Shown in pieces: positions 54,945-64,000 of a stretch of 64,000 nt of DNA (position 1 is its first letter; each line of letters starts with the position of its first letter). The stretch lies in NCBI GenBank assembly GCA_014904985.1, contig MU128955.1:62001-126000 (forward strand), given 5' to 3'. Below the pieces are notes generated by a model. It had not been told where the DNA came from, searched no databases, and was given only the letters and a program-made list of their open reading frames with translations. This stretch comes from Hydnum rufescens UP504. Taxonomy: Eukaryota; Basidiomycota; Agaricomycetes; Cantharellales; Hydnaceae. The translations under genes and the position numbers were made by a program.

Positions 54945-56727
54945 ATGGAAAACCACATCTATACCGGTGAGTTGCATTTCAATCTCTCGTCCCGCTCCTC
55001 ATCCTCATTAGTTGCTGCCCTCAGGTTCTGGCGGTCATACGGTAAATGGCGGCCGTGGAGGGGACGTCTACATCCATCACACTAATAGTCAGTCCCTCCG
55101 GTATTTCGAATCCTTGTCCATAATCAATGTTCTTCCAGACAAGCCAGGTTCTTATGATATTTCCCATTTAATGGCCCTTCCTCGCGCTCTATACGCGGCG
55201 CACGACTCTCTCCGTGAGGATGGACCATCGTCATGTCTCGAAGGCACTCGTGTTGGTGTATTGAAGGAGATTCTGAAATGGTCGGAGAATGCGAGCGGCG
55301 AACGGCCGCCTGTATACTGGCTCAGCGGACTCGCTGGCATTGGGAAATCAACCATTGCGAAAACCGTCGCCGAACGGGCGCAAGAGAAAGCCATGCTAGG
55401 CGCCACTTTCTTCTTTTCTCGAGGCGACAACCCTTTACGGGATCCAAGGCTCGTACTGCCGACGCTCGCTTTTCAACTTGCGCAATCAGACAGTGCGTTC
55501 AAGGAGGTCATCGTCGAAACCCTAAGACAAGATCCAACAGTCGGACGAAAGGGACTGTTGTCTCAGCTTCAGGAATTAATCTTGACGCCCCTTCTCAATA
55601 TCAACCCCGGGGGCGCCCACTACTTATCGTCCTTGATGCCCTCGACGAATGCGAAGAACAGGGTGCTGTAGATATTTTGCAACTGGTGTTTACACACCTG
55701 ATCCGAATTCCCTTCCTACGTATCTTAATTACCAGTCGCCCACAACCTCGCTTGTCCTCAGTGTTCAACAAGCCCCAGACCTGGAAAAGATGGTCCTTCA
55801 CGATATCGACGCATCGGTCGTTCAACAAGACATTCGCCTTTACATCTCCACTGAACTGGCTAAAATCCCGGAGAAACTCGACCTTAAGATGCCTGGTGAT
55901 TGGGCAACAGAGGCCGAGAGGGACTGGCTTATAGAGAAATCCGGGACGTTATTCGTTTACGCAGCTACGGTGATCCGCTTCATCGGAGATGATCGTGCGC
56001 GAGATCCTCCCAGACATCTAAGGCTTGTACTTAATACCCAGTCCCTCCGACAAGCTGGTGTGACACCGCATTCCGCAGCTGGATGAGCTCTACATGCAGG
56101 TGCTCCTCAACTTCCTCTCTCCGTAATAATCATCGTCCAATCCTGGAGAGATTTCAAATCATCGTCGGGAGCATCGTACTGTTACGCGAGCCCCTTCCAC
56201 TCCATTCGTTGGCTGAATTTGTTCAGCACGAAAGACAAGTCGTTGAGGGTATTTTAGTCATCTTCACCCAGTCATCATCCCCCCTCATAACATTCATGAG
56301 GCCCCACGCATCTATCACTCCTCATTTCTTCGAATTTATTACCGATCCGTCACGATGTTCCATGGTCGGAATTCGTGATTGTTTCCGTGCCAGATCAGGA
56401 ACTGCGACATGCCATCCGATGCTTCGGCCTCATGGCGACATATCTGAAACGAGATGTAGCTGGAATTCGGACCCGTCACTTCTTAATTGGGAAGTTGATG
56501 GATTTGTGCACAAAGTGAGAACTGCACTGTCTCCTGAGGTGCAGTATGCATGCAGGTATTGGGCATCGCATCTATCTCATGTTGAGTACGGAGAGAAGAG
56601 GATGGTGGAAGCACTTGAGGTCTTCTCAATGTGGTCAATTTTGTGGTGGTTGGAGGCAATGAGCCTGATTGGAAGTCTCTCCACCGCAGTGAGCTCAATT
56701 CAGGAGGCACACCAGTGGGCGGTATGA
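54945..56727 (+). pseudogene. NACHT domain of an NLR-like (NWD) protein, frameshifted
   Basis: Start MENHIYTG is split by an intron at 54,967-55,024 (GTGAGT to CCTCAG, phase 1) and continues SGGHTVNGGRGGDVY, the Gly-rich leader usual in agaricomycete NLRs. Then SSCLEGTRVGVLKEILKW and the Walker A YWLSGLAGIGKSTIAKT at about 55,315-55,365. Walker B LLIVLDALDECEEQ (about 55,628) is in another frame, followed by RILITSRPQPRLSSVF and, in a third frame, DIDASVVQQDIRLYISTELA. The helical part continues to 56,727 (RFQIIVGSIVLLREPLPLHS, YACRYWASHL). At least four frameshifts or stops, the first in a GGGGGC run near 55,607. STAND NTPases of this type are thought to act in non-self recognition; this copy is broken. 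Confidence 0.88.
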
Positions 56728-56734
56728 TCATCAA

Positions 56735-58187
56735 TTATTCATTCTGGGGTGGATGGCTGACTGGACAATGGTTTTTGATGACAGATAAGCTCCAAATGCA
56801 AGCCAATCATAGTTGCAATTCTCTCTGATACCCATCACTTCCTTCTTGTCCATGATGAAGTGATAAGGATGAGTGCACTACATGTGTATCATTCTGCATT
56901 GCCTTTCACACCACACACCTCTGCATTGTACAAAGCATATCGCCAAGAGGATAGTAATTCTGTCAGGGTGATCCAAGGTGTGGAGTCTGGGTGGCCAGGG
57001 AACTGGAGCAATTCACTTGGTCATGATAATGGCATACCCATCACGGAACCAGACAGCCATCCTGATTCAGTTACTATCATTGCCTTTTCACCTGATGGAT
57101 TGCATCTGGCATCTGGCTCCAGTGATGGCACCCTGTGCTTGTGGAATGTTATCTCAGGGATGCCCATTACAGAATTGGTCAACCATTCTAATTCCATCAC
57201 AACAGTTGCATTTTCATCCAATGGATCATGCCTGGCATCTGGCTCTAATGATGGCACCCTATGCTTATGGAATGCTGTCTCCGGGATCCTCATCATGGAA
57301 CTGGCCAACCATTCTAATTGCATTTTGACTGTTGCATTTTCCCCTGATGGATCATACCTGGCATCTGGCTCTGATGAGGGCACCCTAGGCCTGTGGGATG
57401 GTCTCTCAGGGATGCCCTTGCAGAACTGGCTGGACACTCTAATCCAGTTACAGCTGTTGCATTTTCACCAGATGGGTCATGGCTGGCATCTGGCTTTGAT
57501 GATGGCACTCTATGCTTATGGGATGTTTTGTCAGGGGTGCCCATTGCAGAAATGGGAGGACATTCTCATTCTGTAATGAATCTCAGATTTTCACCTGAGG
57601 GATTGTCCCTGGCATCCAGCTCCCTGAATTACAATCCACACTTGAGGGAGTTGGGGGATCCCACATCTGATGCAGTCACTCCAAAATCAGAGGGCCCTTC
57701 TCATTGGGTTTCAGAAGTTGCATTTTCTATTGATGGCAGTACTTTGTTGACATCTGCAGGTGTGGAGACCTTCACCTGGGATTTGCTTTCCCAACCTCCC
57801 CATCACTTACTCCCTGGCTTATCAACACCCCCTGGCTCCACTCTGGGTTTGACCACCATTTGGTCTCTTCATGGGAGGTGGATCCAAGTGCAGGGCCCTG
57901 AAGATGATCGCATCCGGCGTGTTTGTTATATACCTCCCCATTACTCAATCAAGACTCACATCCTCATGTCTCGCTTCCGGATTGCATTTGGATGTGATGA
58001 TGGCCGCGTGATAATCCTTGCTATTGTAAGTGACTCATCTAGAGGTTGGCTGGGGGAGCATACTATTGGGTGGATTCCCCCACCTACTGCGGGAATTCAA
58101 CCATCACCCTCATTGCCTGTCACACCTCACAAACAAAAGCATCCCTGGGCTTTCCCTAACATCCTAAGGAGGATATTTGGGCTCTAA
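56735..58187 (+). pseudogene. Linker and WD40 repeats of the NLR-like protein
   Basis: The linker SALHVYHSALPFTPHTSALY is the conserved join between NACHT and WD40 parts. Four WD40 repeats follow at about 57,075-57,580 with a period of 126 bp: SPDGLHLASGSSDGTLCLWN and near copies. The DNA units are strongly alike. A one-base loss in the third unit (near 57,420) shifts the frame; the new frame runs to the stop at 58,185 through a decayed fifth repeat (FSIDGSTLLTSAG) and a C-terminal stretch ending PWAFPNILRRIFGL. WD40 arrays in these proteins are the presumed recognition surface. Confidence 0.88.
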
Positions 58188-59380
58188 TTTTATGATGATC
58201 TGGTAGGCCCTCTCATTTTTCTCAGTTCCCTACACAAGGAACCCCAGATACATCATGGTCCCCAACTTGTGTGGCAAGGTTCTCCCTTCTGCTGTCCTTC
58301 AATCCCACTTCTGTACTTTTCACTCTTTATCCCTTTATTGGTGCCTCTGTGCACTTAACTCCCTTAGTACACTTGGGGATTCAGATGTGTAAGCACTAAT
58401 CCACTATGTGTAAAAGGAAATACCATTTCTAATATGTGCAGTTGCTGACTCAGGCTGGTTGGCCAGAGCATATTCAAGCATGTCCATGATGGAGCCTCAC
58501 ATCTCTTGAACACACTTGTTGTTGACCGTCAAAAAGATACGTCGGAGCCGGTTCATTTGGAATTTTCCGCTAAGGGAAAGATGCCCCGACTCGACCGACG
58601 CTAGTACCACGTATGTCCTGCCTTGACCTCCCAGGATGCTGGAACCCGTCAAAGTACCCTGTGTGGATTAGTACAGTGCAAATCCTAACGTGATCTGTCC
58701 CCCAATCCTTACTGATTGTTTTGAGGTCGCCCCGGGGTCCACAATGTTTACATCAGGTTTGGGCAGCATTTCGGTAGGAATGCCCCTACAGCACTAAGAT
58801 GAGGTGAATATCTTGAGAAGGGTGAACTTACTGAAGCCCCGGTCCAGGTATCGTACAGATAGGGAGGTCGCCACACCATTCGCCACTCAAAGAGTGAACT
58901 GCCCCACCCGTCGATGTTTACGGCAACGGCCCAAATTGCGAGGTAAGGGGCATTTATGCTTATGGGACACCCGGCTCCCTTGCAGCTTGGAGGAGGAAGA
59001 GGCAGAATGCCACATCGAGTGTATCCAGAGACCTGCAAAGATCTTTGTAGATTATTGCAAATACAGATACCCATGTCTGTCGCATCTCTTCACTCACATT
59101 CGCTCTCCTCTCTAGCGGGTGACTGGATTCGACATTCCGAATCCCAGGAGCTTTCCAGACAACGAGTGGGCCAATGACTTTCCTAGCGAAAACCAAGCAT
59201 GACGCCATTCTCAAATGGGAGAAGCAGGTTAATCGCCAGGGAAGACAATAGAGCAAGGATGCGAGCGGGGGGCGTTAGTCCTCGGCCGAAGATGGATGCA
59301 GTAAGTGAAGGAGGTTGAGGTACTCCAGCGGGTAATCGGTGAGCACAGAGGGCTAGTGCCCTGTGCAGGGTCTCGTGAAT
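58188..59380. other. Downstream of NLR; no gene called
   Basis: 58,188-58,500 is low in CG, then CpG-rich again. Overlapping frames of about 100 residues on both strands near 58,750-59,250 lack motifs. Confidence 0.5.
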
Positions 59381-59383
59381 GAT

Positions 59384-60285
59384 TCAACAGAGTGCAATTG
59401 TCTCTTGGACGCCCCGCGGGTGGGGCACCGTTCCAGTTGACGACGGCGAGGAAATATTTTCAGGAAGTGACAGAAACGATGAATCAACCAGGTGGATGTC
59501 TTCCCAATGTCGGGATATTCGAGAATCTTCTTCTGAAGCGACAAAGGGTTCTCGAGCTATTATAGGTGATGGCGCCGTTGGAGACTGCGGTCCAGTCGGA
59601 TCAGAACGGAACCCTACAGTAGCGGCCCAAAAATTCTCAGGTTGTGACTCCCCCAGTTGTGAGACCTCGACGCGTTGGATCTTCCATGGCATTTAGTTGC
59701 TGAGTAGAACCAGGATCCTCCGTGGAATTGACGATTTCCAGGGATTCCCCTTCTCTAAGCTGCTTCCCTGGTGCCTCCGCCTCCCGCTTCTCCTCTGCGA
59801 GACGGCAGGCCTCCCATTCTGCACGACTACACTCGGCTTTGAAGCCTGCTAGTTCCGCTTCAGCACACGCAGTTTGCCAATTGGCGGTACATTCCACTTT
59901 CCATGAGTCCTCACAGTGAGCTTGGAACGGATAGATCGGCCGGTTGAAGCCTAGACGGATCAGGGGTGAATGAGGAAGAATCAATACGATCTACAGAATC
60001 GTTTGAAGCTCGGCCCTACGAAGGAAGATCCTGAAGGACGACAAGGCAGCCTAATGGTACAAGCGTTACACGATGGGTGGAACTGAAGTGCCAGGGAGTT
60101 AAAGTTTCATGAGCCCACCTGTAATAGAGCTTCATCACTCTCGTCGAGTTGTCTCGACATTTTCCGTTCTTACGGTAGCCGTTCCTGGGCTGAAGATAAC
60201 AGACAGCACAGGCTTCTACCCCGCCAGGATAAAGTGTCCGATCTTCATGGATGTTTGGGAGCGTCTCCCCACCCCCCGAAGACAC
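59384..60285 (-). pseudogene. Possible hypothetical gene on minus strand
   Basis: Minus-strand pieces line up: GVEACAVCYLQPRNGYRKNG, KCRDNSTRVMKLYYR with a candidate intron (GTGGGC to CACTTCAG), then an Ala/Glu/Cys-rich helix AEWEACRLAEEKREAEAPGK, then after a frame change PENFWAATVGFRSDPTGPQS. Codon-like CG content suits a host gene. No family recognised, and the frame change near 59,690 means it is broken or has an unseen intron. Confidence 0.3.
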
Positions 60286-60830
60286 TAAAATGGATGTGTA
60301 GGGCGGTCAATGCAACAAGAAGCGTGGGAAGAATCGGCATTTACCGAACCACCTTTTACCGAATGAGGGGACGTCGCATCCTCTTCGCCAGGCGAATCCC
60401 AGTCTGGAGAGCTTACTCCCGGCTAATCTAGAGTCCCGAGCAGGCCTGAAATCGAGCTTATTACCAAAACCCGACTCAGGAAGACGGTAAGGGAAGCAAA
60501 ACCTGAAACTGGTCCAGATTCATTCTCTTGTGATACCGTACTCCCGCGAAATGTATGAAAGGGATTTAGCGTTACGTTACGCTACTTACACTTGACAAAA
60601 AAAAAACCATTTGTTACGCGCTATGCCAAAAACTGAGAGATAGATACTTGCAAATATACGACCAAGCGACCAGTATGTACCCACCTCTCACGTACTTTAA
60701 TGCATGTCGTTAAGGTGATGTCCTCAAGGCTGCTATTGATCAAGATTATTTCACTCGACCCGTCTTCTCTCGCCGGGGAAAGAATGAGCACGTACGAAAA
60801 TCGTAGAAATACCGAGTTTCATGTGTAGCA
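60286..60830. other. No gene called
   Basis: Nothing beyond short frames; one poly-A run at about 60,597-60,607. Confidence 0.5.
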
Positions 60831-60836
60831 CAGCAC

Positions 60837-61565
60837 TCAATCTGCAATCGCCCCACTCCGAAACGTAGACACCTCGGGAGATGACCTTGAAGCCGTGGAA
60901 CTTGTCACCAAGGGATTCAGCGTGCTCTTGGCCCATTTTTGAATGTCAGTTTGGTGTTTTACACCGACATATTGGACGAGCTGTGAATGTTTCAAGCTTA
61001 GCAAGGATAATAGGCATCTTGGCACGAGAAAACGCGATAGACGCCAATGCGGGCCTGGTCTTGGCTGATCAGTAGCTAGGATCCAGGCAGGAGAGAACAT
61101 GAAAGATTTCAATGTGCATCTGGACTGTACTGATCGGTACCCGGGTACCAGGGTGTACGCCGCCGACGCGGTGTCCTGTTGTCTGGCCCCAATGGTGATT
61201 TTGAACTCGTTATCTGATTGTGCGAGTGTAGGCATCGGGAAGACGAGGATCAGATCGCACAAAGGTGCGTCGCTCCGGGAAAAGAAGAAACTCACCCACT
61301 ATTGTCCGCTCGCTCGCTCGCCCATTGTTTTCGCACTCACCGGTTCCGGTCAATGCAATGAGCCACAATATACAGGGGGGGTTCCACTTTCCATCCTCTC
61401 GAACTAATTCAGACGGAATATAAAGCCGCAGGTCTTCCTCGATCACGGAAGCTTCGACATCGGGAAGAACGCTCTTTGCGAGGTTCCTGGCATCATCGAA
61501 GATCGAGATATGGGGCTCCGGACGACTGATAATTAAGATACGAAGTAAAGGGTGTCATCGGCAGC
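60837..61565 (-). pseudogene. Scrambled fragment of a second NLR (NACHT) gene
   Basis: On the minus strand the first piece (61,565-61,395) is the distal NACHT part, RILIISRPEPHISIFDDARN and EASVIEEDLRLYIPSEL. It is followed directly by the proximal part: PPCILWLIALTGTGECENN, where the Walker A GKST has become GECE, then SFFFSRSDAPLCDLILVFP and LAQSDNEFKITIGA to about 61,180. So the order is inverted relative to a working NACHT domain (distal before proximal). The rest to 60,837 is unclear. It could come from tandem NLR copies joined by deletion. Confidence 0.7.
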
Positions 61566-61621
61566 AGGACTGTAGCCCATAGCATAACCATAACCAGGCA
61601 AACCAATTAAGCTGATGTGAA

Positions 61622-61685
61622 TGCCCCTCCAGGACTCGACCTGGCCACAGAGGCCAGACCAGTACACCACAATCCCGGTGGGGCA
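61622..61685 (-). tRNA. tRNA-like remnant (64 nt)
   Basis: The minus strand starts TGCCCCA and ends AGGGGCA, which pair. GGTGTACTGG resembles an A box and GGTCGAGTCC a B box short of one T; the T loop has six bases. GGCC-TCTGT-GGCC could be a short anticodon arm. Too short and irregular for a working tRNA; a pseudogene or SINE head is more likely. Confidence 0.3.
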
Positions 61686-61689
61686 TGCT

Positions 61690-62450
61690 ATGTACTTTAG
61701 CGTAATGAACCCCTTACCGGTGAACTGTCCTATGTGACAGTGACTTCGAGCCTCAAACTCCCTGGAAACAGTGCTAGGTAGGCGCCAAAAATCTCAAAAA
61801 TGTCCCGGTGGGTGCGTGCAGGGTGTTAACCCGAGTGACATGGGTCCTAGTCTTTCACAAGGATACGAATATGAAACACGGGGACGTCGGGTGTGTGAGC
61901 TGTTCCTTCGAGAATCTAGACATGCGCGCTGACTAAGCGTTGGGTGACGGAGGTCCCCCAACATCAATGGTACGTGTTTCTGGGTAAGGATGAAGGTCTA
62001 TTAGTTACCTCCAGTGTCCGGGTCACAGAGAATGTCAATGATCCGCGTCATGGGAGCATGAGCATCGCGGTAGCGTTATTATGTTGTGGAAACCTCGCGG
62101 CACCGTCCGTGAGAGTTTTAATGAGTGCAAAGGGATGTCCTTATGTAATGGATTCGTAAGAGTGCACTGCATTGGGTCCATCTCTCGGTTGATTTGCTCC
62201 TTGAGAGTTACTGAAGTGCCTTGGACGTACGGAGATACAGTAATTGATTGCACGGGCATCACCGCGCCCTGATTATATCATTGATGCATCATCTCATCTT
62301 TACGAAATACCAATTCGTATGGGCAAATTAAGCGCTCACTCGATTTGGTTTCCCAGCCACGTCTAGATCTATGTGGCCAAGTTCAATTGGCAAACTTGGG
62401 AAGCAAATCTCAGCCTCATTGTACACCGTCATCCCAACTCGCGCACTCGT
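61690..62450. other. Intergenic, presumed GST promoter side
   Basis: No coding frame supported. The last 100 bases before the GST start are the likely 5' leader (CGCGCACTCGTCCACT just before ATG). Confidence 0.5.
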
Positions 62451-62455
62451 CCACT

Positions 62456-63642
62456 ATGTCTTCAGTGCCCAAGAAACCTTTTGTACGAGCCCTACCCACG
62501 CCTCCATTCTACTGTAATGGACACTACAGGAACTCAAACGTGATCGATCCTGCAGGAAGTGTTCATCTCTTACGGAGGCGTGTCCCCTAGCGGCCAGAAA
62601 GTCACGATCGCGTTCGAGGAACTCAAGGCAGCCTACCCGAACTTGAGCAAAGAGCTCGATTACAGTGTCCACACTCTCAACTTTCAAGTTAAGGAACAGA
62701 AGTCAGACTGGTATTTGAAGGTACGTTCCTGGCCCAGCCTGTCGTGATGGCTGCACAGTTTGTCCATGTCTCCTACTGTACCGCTAACGCTAACCGTGCG
62801 CTTCGCTTGTGGTGACAGATAAACCCGGTTCGTCTCTTTCTGCTGTTTGCACAAACATGATGATTAATCAGCGACGTTGTGGGTGTAGAATGGCCGCATT
62901 CCTGCCTTGATCCATACCCGTCCCGATGGCAGCTCTATCAACGTGTTCGAGAGTGCTGGCATTATCCAATACCTCTTCGAACGCTTCGACACCGAGCACA
63001 AATTCACCTTCCCACAATTCTCCGATGACGCCGCTCACTCGAATAGTTGGATCTACTGGGCCCATGCTGGCATTAGCCCGACGCTGAGTCAAGGTACGTT
63101 CAAGGCTCCGCGCCACGGTTTTATTGCCTCTGAGAACAAGAAAAAGAAATGAGACAGTGTGTGGTTCTTAATTTTTTTTAGCTATTCATTTCCGGTACTT
63201 GGGCGAGAAGATTCCCTATGCTATTTCGCGCTACGTGCAGGAAATGAAGAGGCTGTATGCTGTTCTGGACACCCAGCTTGAGGGGCGCGATTATCTCGTT
63301 GGTCCTGGAAAAGGCGTTTATTCCACCGCCGAGATCAACATATGGTCCTGGTGAGTCCTCACGCGCTTATTAACGTGGGGGATGCTGAGTAGAGTGTGCG
63401 ACAGGACGCAAGGCTTTCATTGGGCGGGATTGACAAAGGCGGAAATAGAAACTGACTTCCCGAATTTGGATGTGGGTGTCCGCTGCTTGCGCATTTCTAT
63501 TTCCCCGTCGTTGCTTTACTAATGACTTTCTTCGCCCGCATGGTGACAGGCATGGATCACCCGTATCGCGCAACGACCCCAAGTTCTGGCGGAATCGAAG
63601 CTGGGAGGCCGAAAGAGTAAATTCGAAACACATTGTGTATAA
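62456..63642 (+). CDS. Glutathione S-transferase, Ure2/GTT type, seven exons, intact
   Basis: Cytosolic enzyme that conjugates glutathione to electrophiles or reduces peroxides. Exons: 62,456-62,482, 62,556-62,720, 62,819-62,827, 62,889-63,093, 63,182-63,350, 63,405-63,471, 63,550-63,642; all introns are GT-AG and the sum is 735 bases, 244 residues plus TAA, the usual length. The start is MSSVPKKPF. The thioredoxin-like N-domain has SPSGQKVTIAFEELKAAYPN, INPNGRIPALIH (cis-Pro) and VFESAGIIQYLFERF (the ES glutathione-binding pair). The helical C-domain has RYVQEMKRLYAVLDTQLEGR, DYLVGP, the TAEINIWSWTQGFHW segment and AWITRIAQRPQV. Exon 3 is only nine bases (ATAAACCCG, INP). It has no stops and keeps CGA for Arg. 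It is the only intact host gene in the window. Confidence 0.93.
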
Positions 63643-64000
63643 TCTGAAATTGTAATACCATTCCCAGAGCTTCTGGGCACCTTCTTTGAAATCCTCCTCC
63701 ATATGGGTGTTAGCATCCATTGCTTTCTCTACCGTGTCTCCTACTCCGCGACCCCGAAGTGACCGTGGGAGGTTGGTACTTGGGAATAAATAAAATACTG
63801 TCATGAAAATCTGCTCCGTCTGAAATGGTATGTGCTGTGTGGAGTGGCTGACTGATGCAGGCTCCGCGCGCTCTTACTGATCGACCTACGGGGAGCCGAT
63901 TAGGTGCAAGTAACAGCCGTAAGGGGATAAACCTATCTGGTAGCTGTAGGGTATGTATCCCTAAACGAGAAGTACAGTATGTGCTTCTCCCAATATTCTG
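63643..64000. other. 3' flank of GST
   Basis: AATAAATAAAAT at about 63,784 is a plausible polyadenylation signal. Nothing else recognised to the window end. Confidence 0.5.

Noticed and set aside
54945..58187. An intact NLR immune-type receptor gene
   Set aside because: At least five frame changes separate Walker A, Walker B, the helical part and the WD40 repeats; introns cannot account for all of them.

Overview
The window is eukaryotic, most likely from an agaricomycete (basidiomycete mushroom). The grounds are two KDZ transposases with their cysteine-rich N-terminal region, chromodomain-type Ty3/Gypsy elements, short GT-AG introns with CTRAY or TACTAAC branch sites, and a NACHT-WD40 (NLR-like) gene of the agaricomycete type. 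About 53.9 kb is a nested, heavily decayed mobile-element compartment. The last 10 kb is CpG-rich host sequence with one intact gene, a seven-exon Ure2-type glutathione S-transferase.

Layout. 0-4.6 kb: an inverted-repeat pair, unrecognised coding-like debris and KDZ copy 1. 4.6-8.6 kb: a palindrome with no spacer. 8.6-17.3 kb: a Gypsy element on + (5' LTR split by an 860-bp repeat; gag; a palindromic insertion with telomere-like repeats and a nested MITE replacing the middle of gag-pol; RT to integrase to chromodomain; an antisense intron-containing zinc-cluster gene; 3' LTR). 17.3-23.6 kb: a second Gypsy element on -, lacking integrase, its gag split by a 1.6-kb AT-rich insertion. 23.7-37.4 kb: a pogo-like DDD transposase, several unrecognised minus-strand genes in decay, a gag-only copia-like element holding a tRNA-like gene, a chromodomain scrap and a chaperonin (CCT zeta) fragment. 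38.1-39.2 kb: a ~287-bp satellite. 39.3-45.8 kb: a foldback element. 45.8-49.7 kb: KDZ copy 2. 49.7-52.2 kb: a repeat unit and a copia pol remnant. 53.0-53.9 kb: a TA-flanked TIR element. 54.9-61.6 kb: an NLR pseudogene and a scrambled NLR fragment. 62.5-63.6 kb: the GST gene.

The strongest candidate for something undescribed is the 6.4-kb foldback element at 39,328-45,752. Its two halves are arrays of about 100-bp intron-like units, each with a GT donor, an internal A-rich/T-rich hairpin, in most a TACTAAC or similar branch site, and in most an AG acceptor. The units alternate with exon-like stretches that each end in a second palindrome. A related single unit lies near 49.9 kb. Other points of interest are the antisense Zn-cluster gene in the Gypsy element, the gag-only copia composite with a tRNA-like sequence inside an LTR, and the shared decay signature in which conserved Arg codons CGA have become TGA across unrelated elements while the host GST keeps CGA.

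All protein family calls come from reading motifs; no database search was possible. Coordinates of decayed features are approximate to tens of bases unless a boundary is stated exactly.
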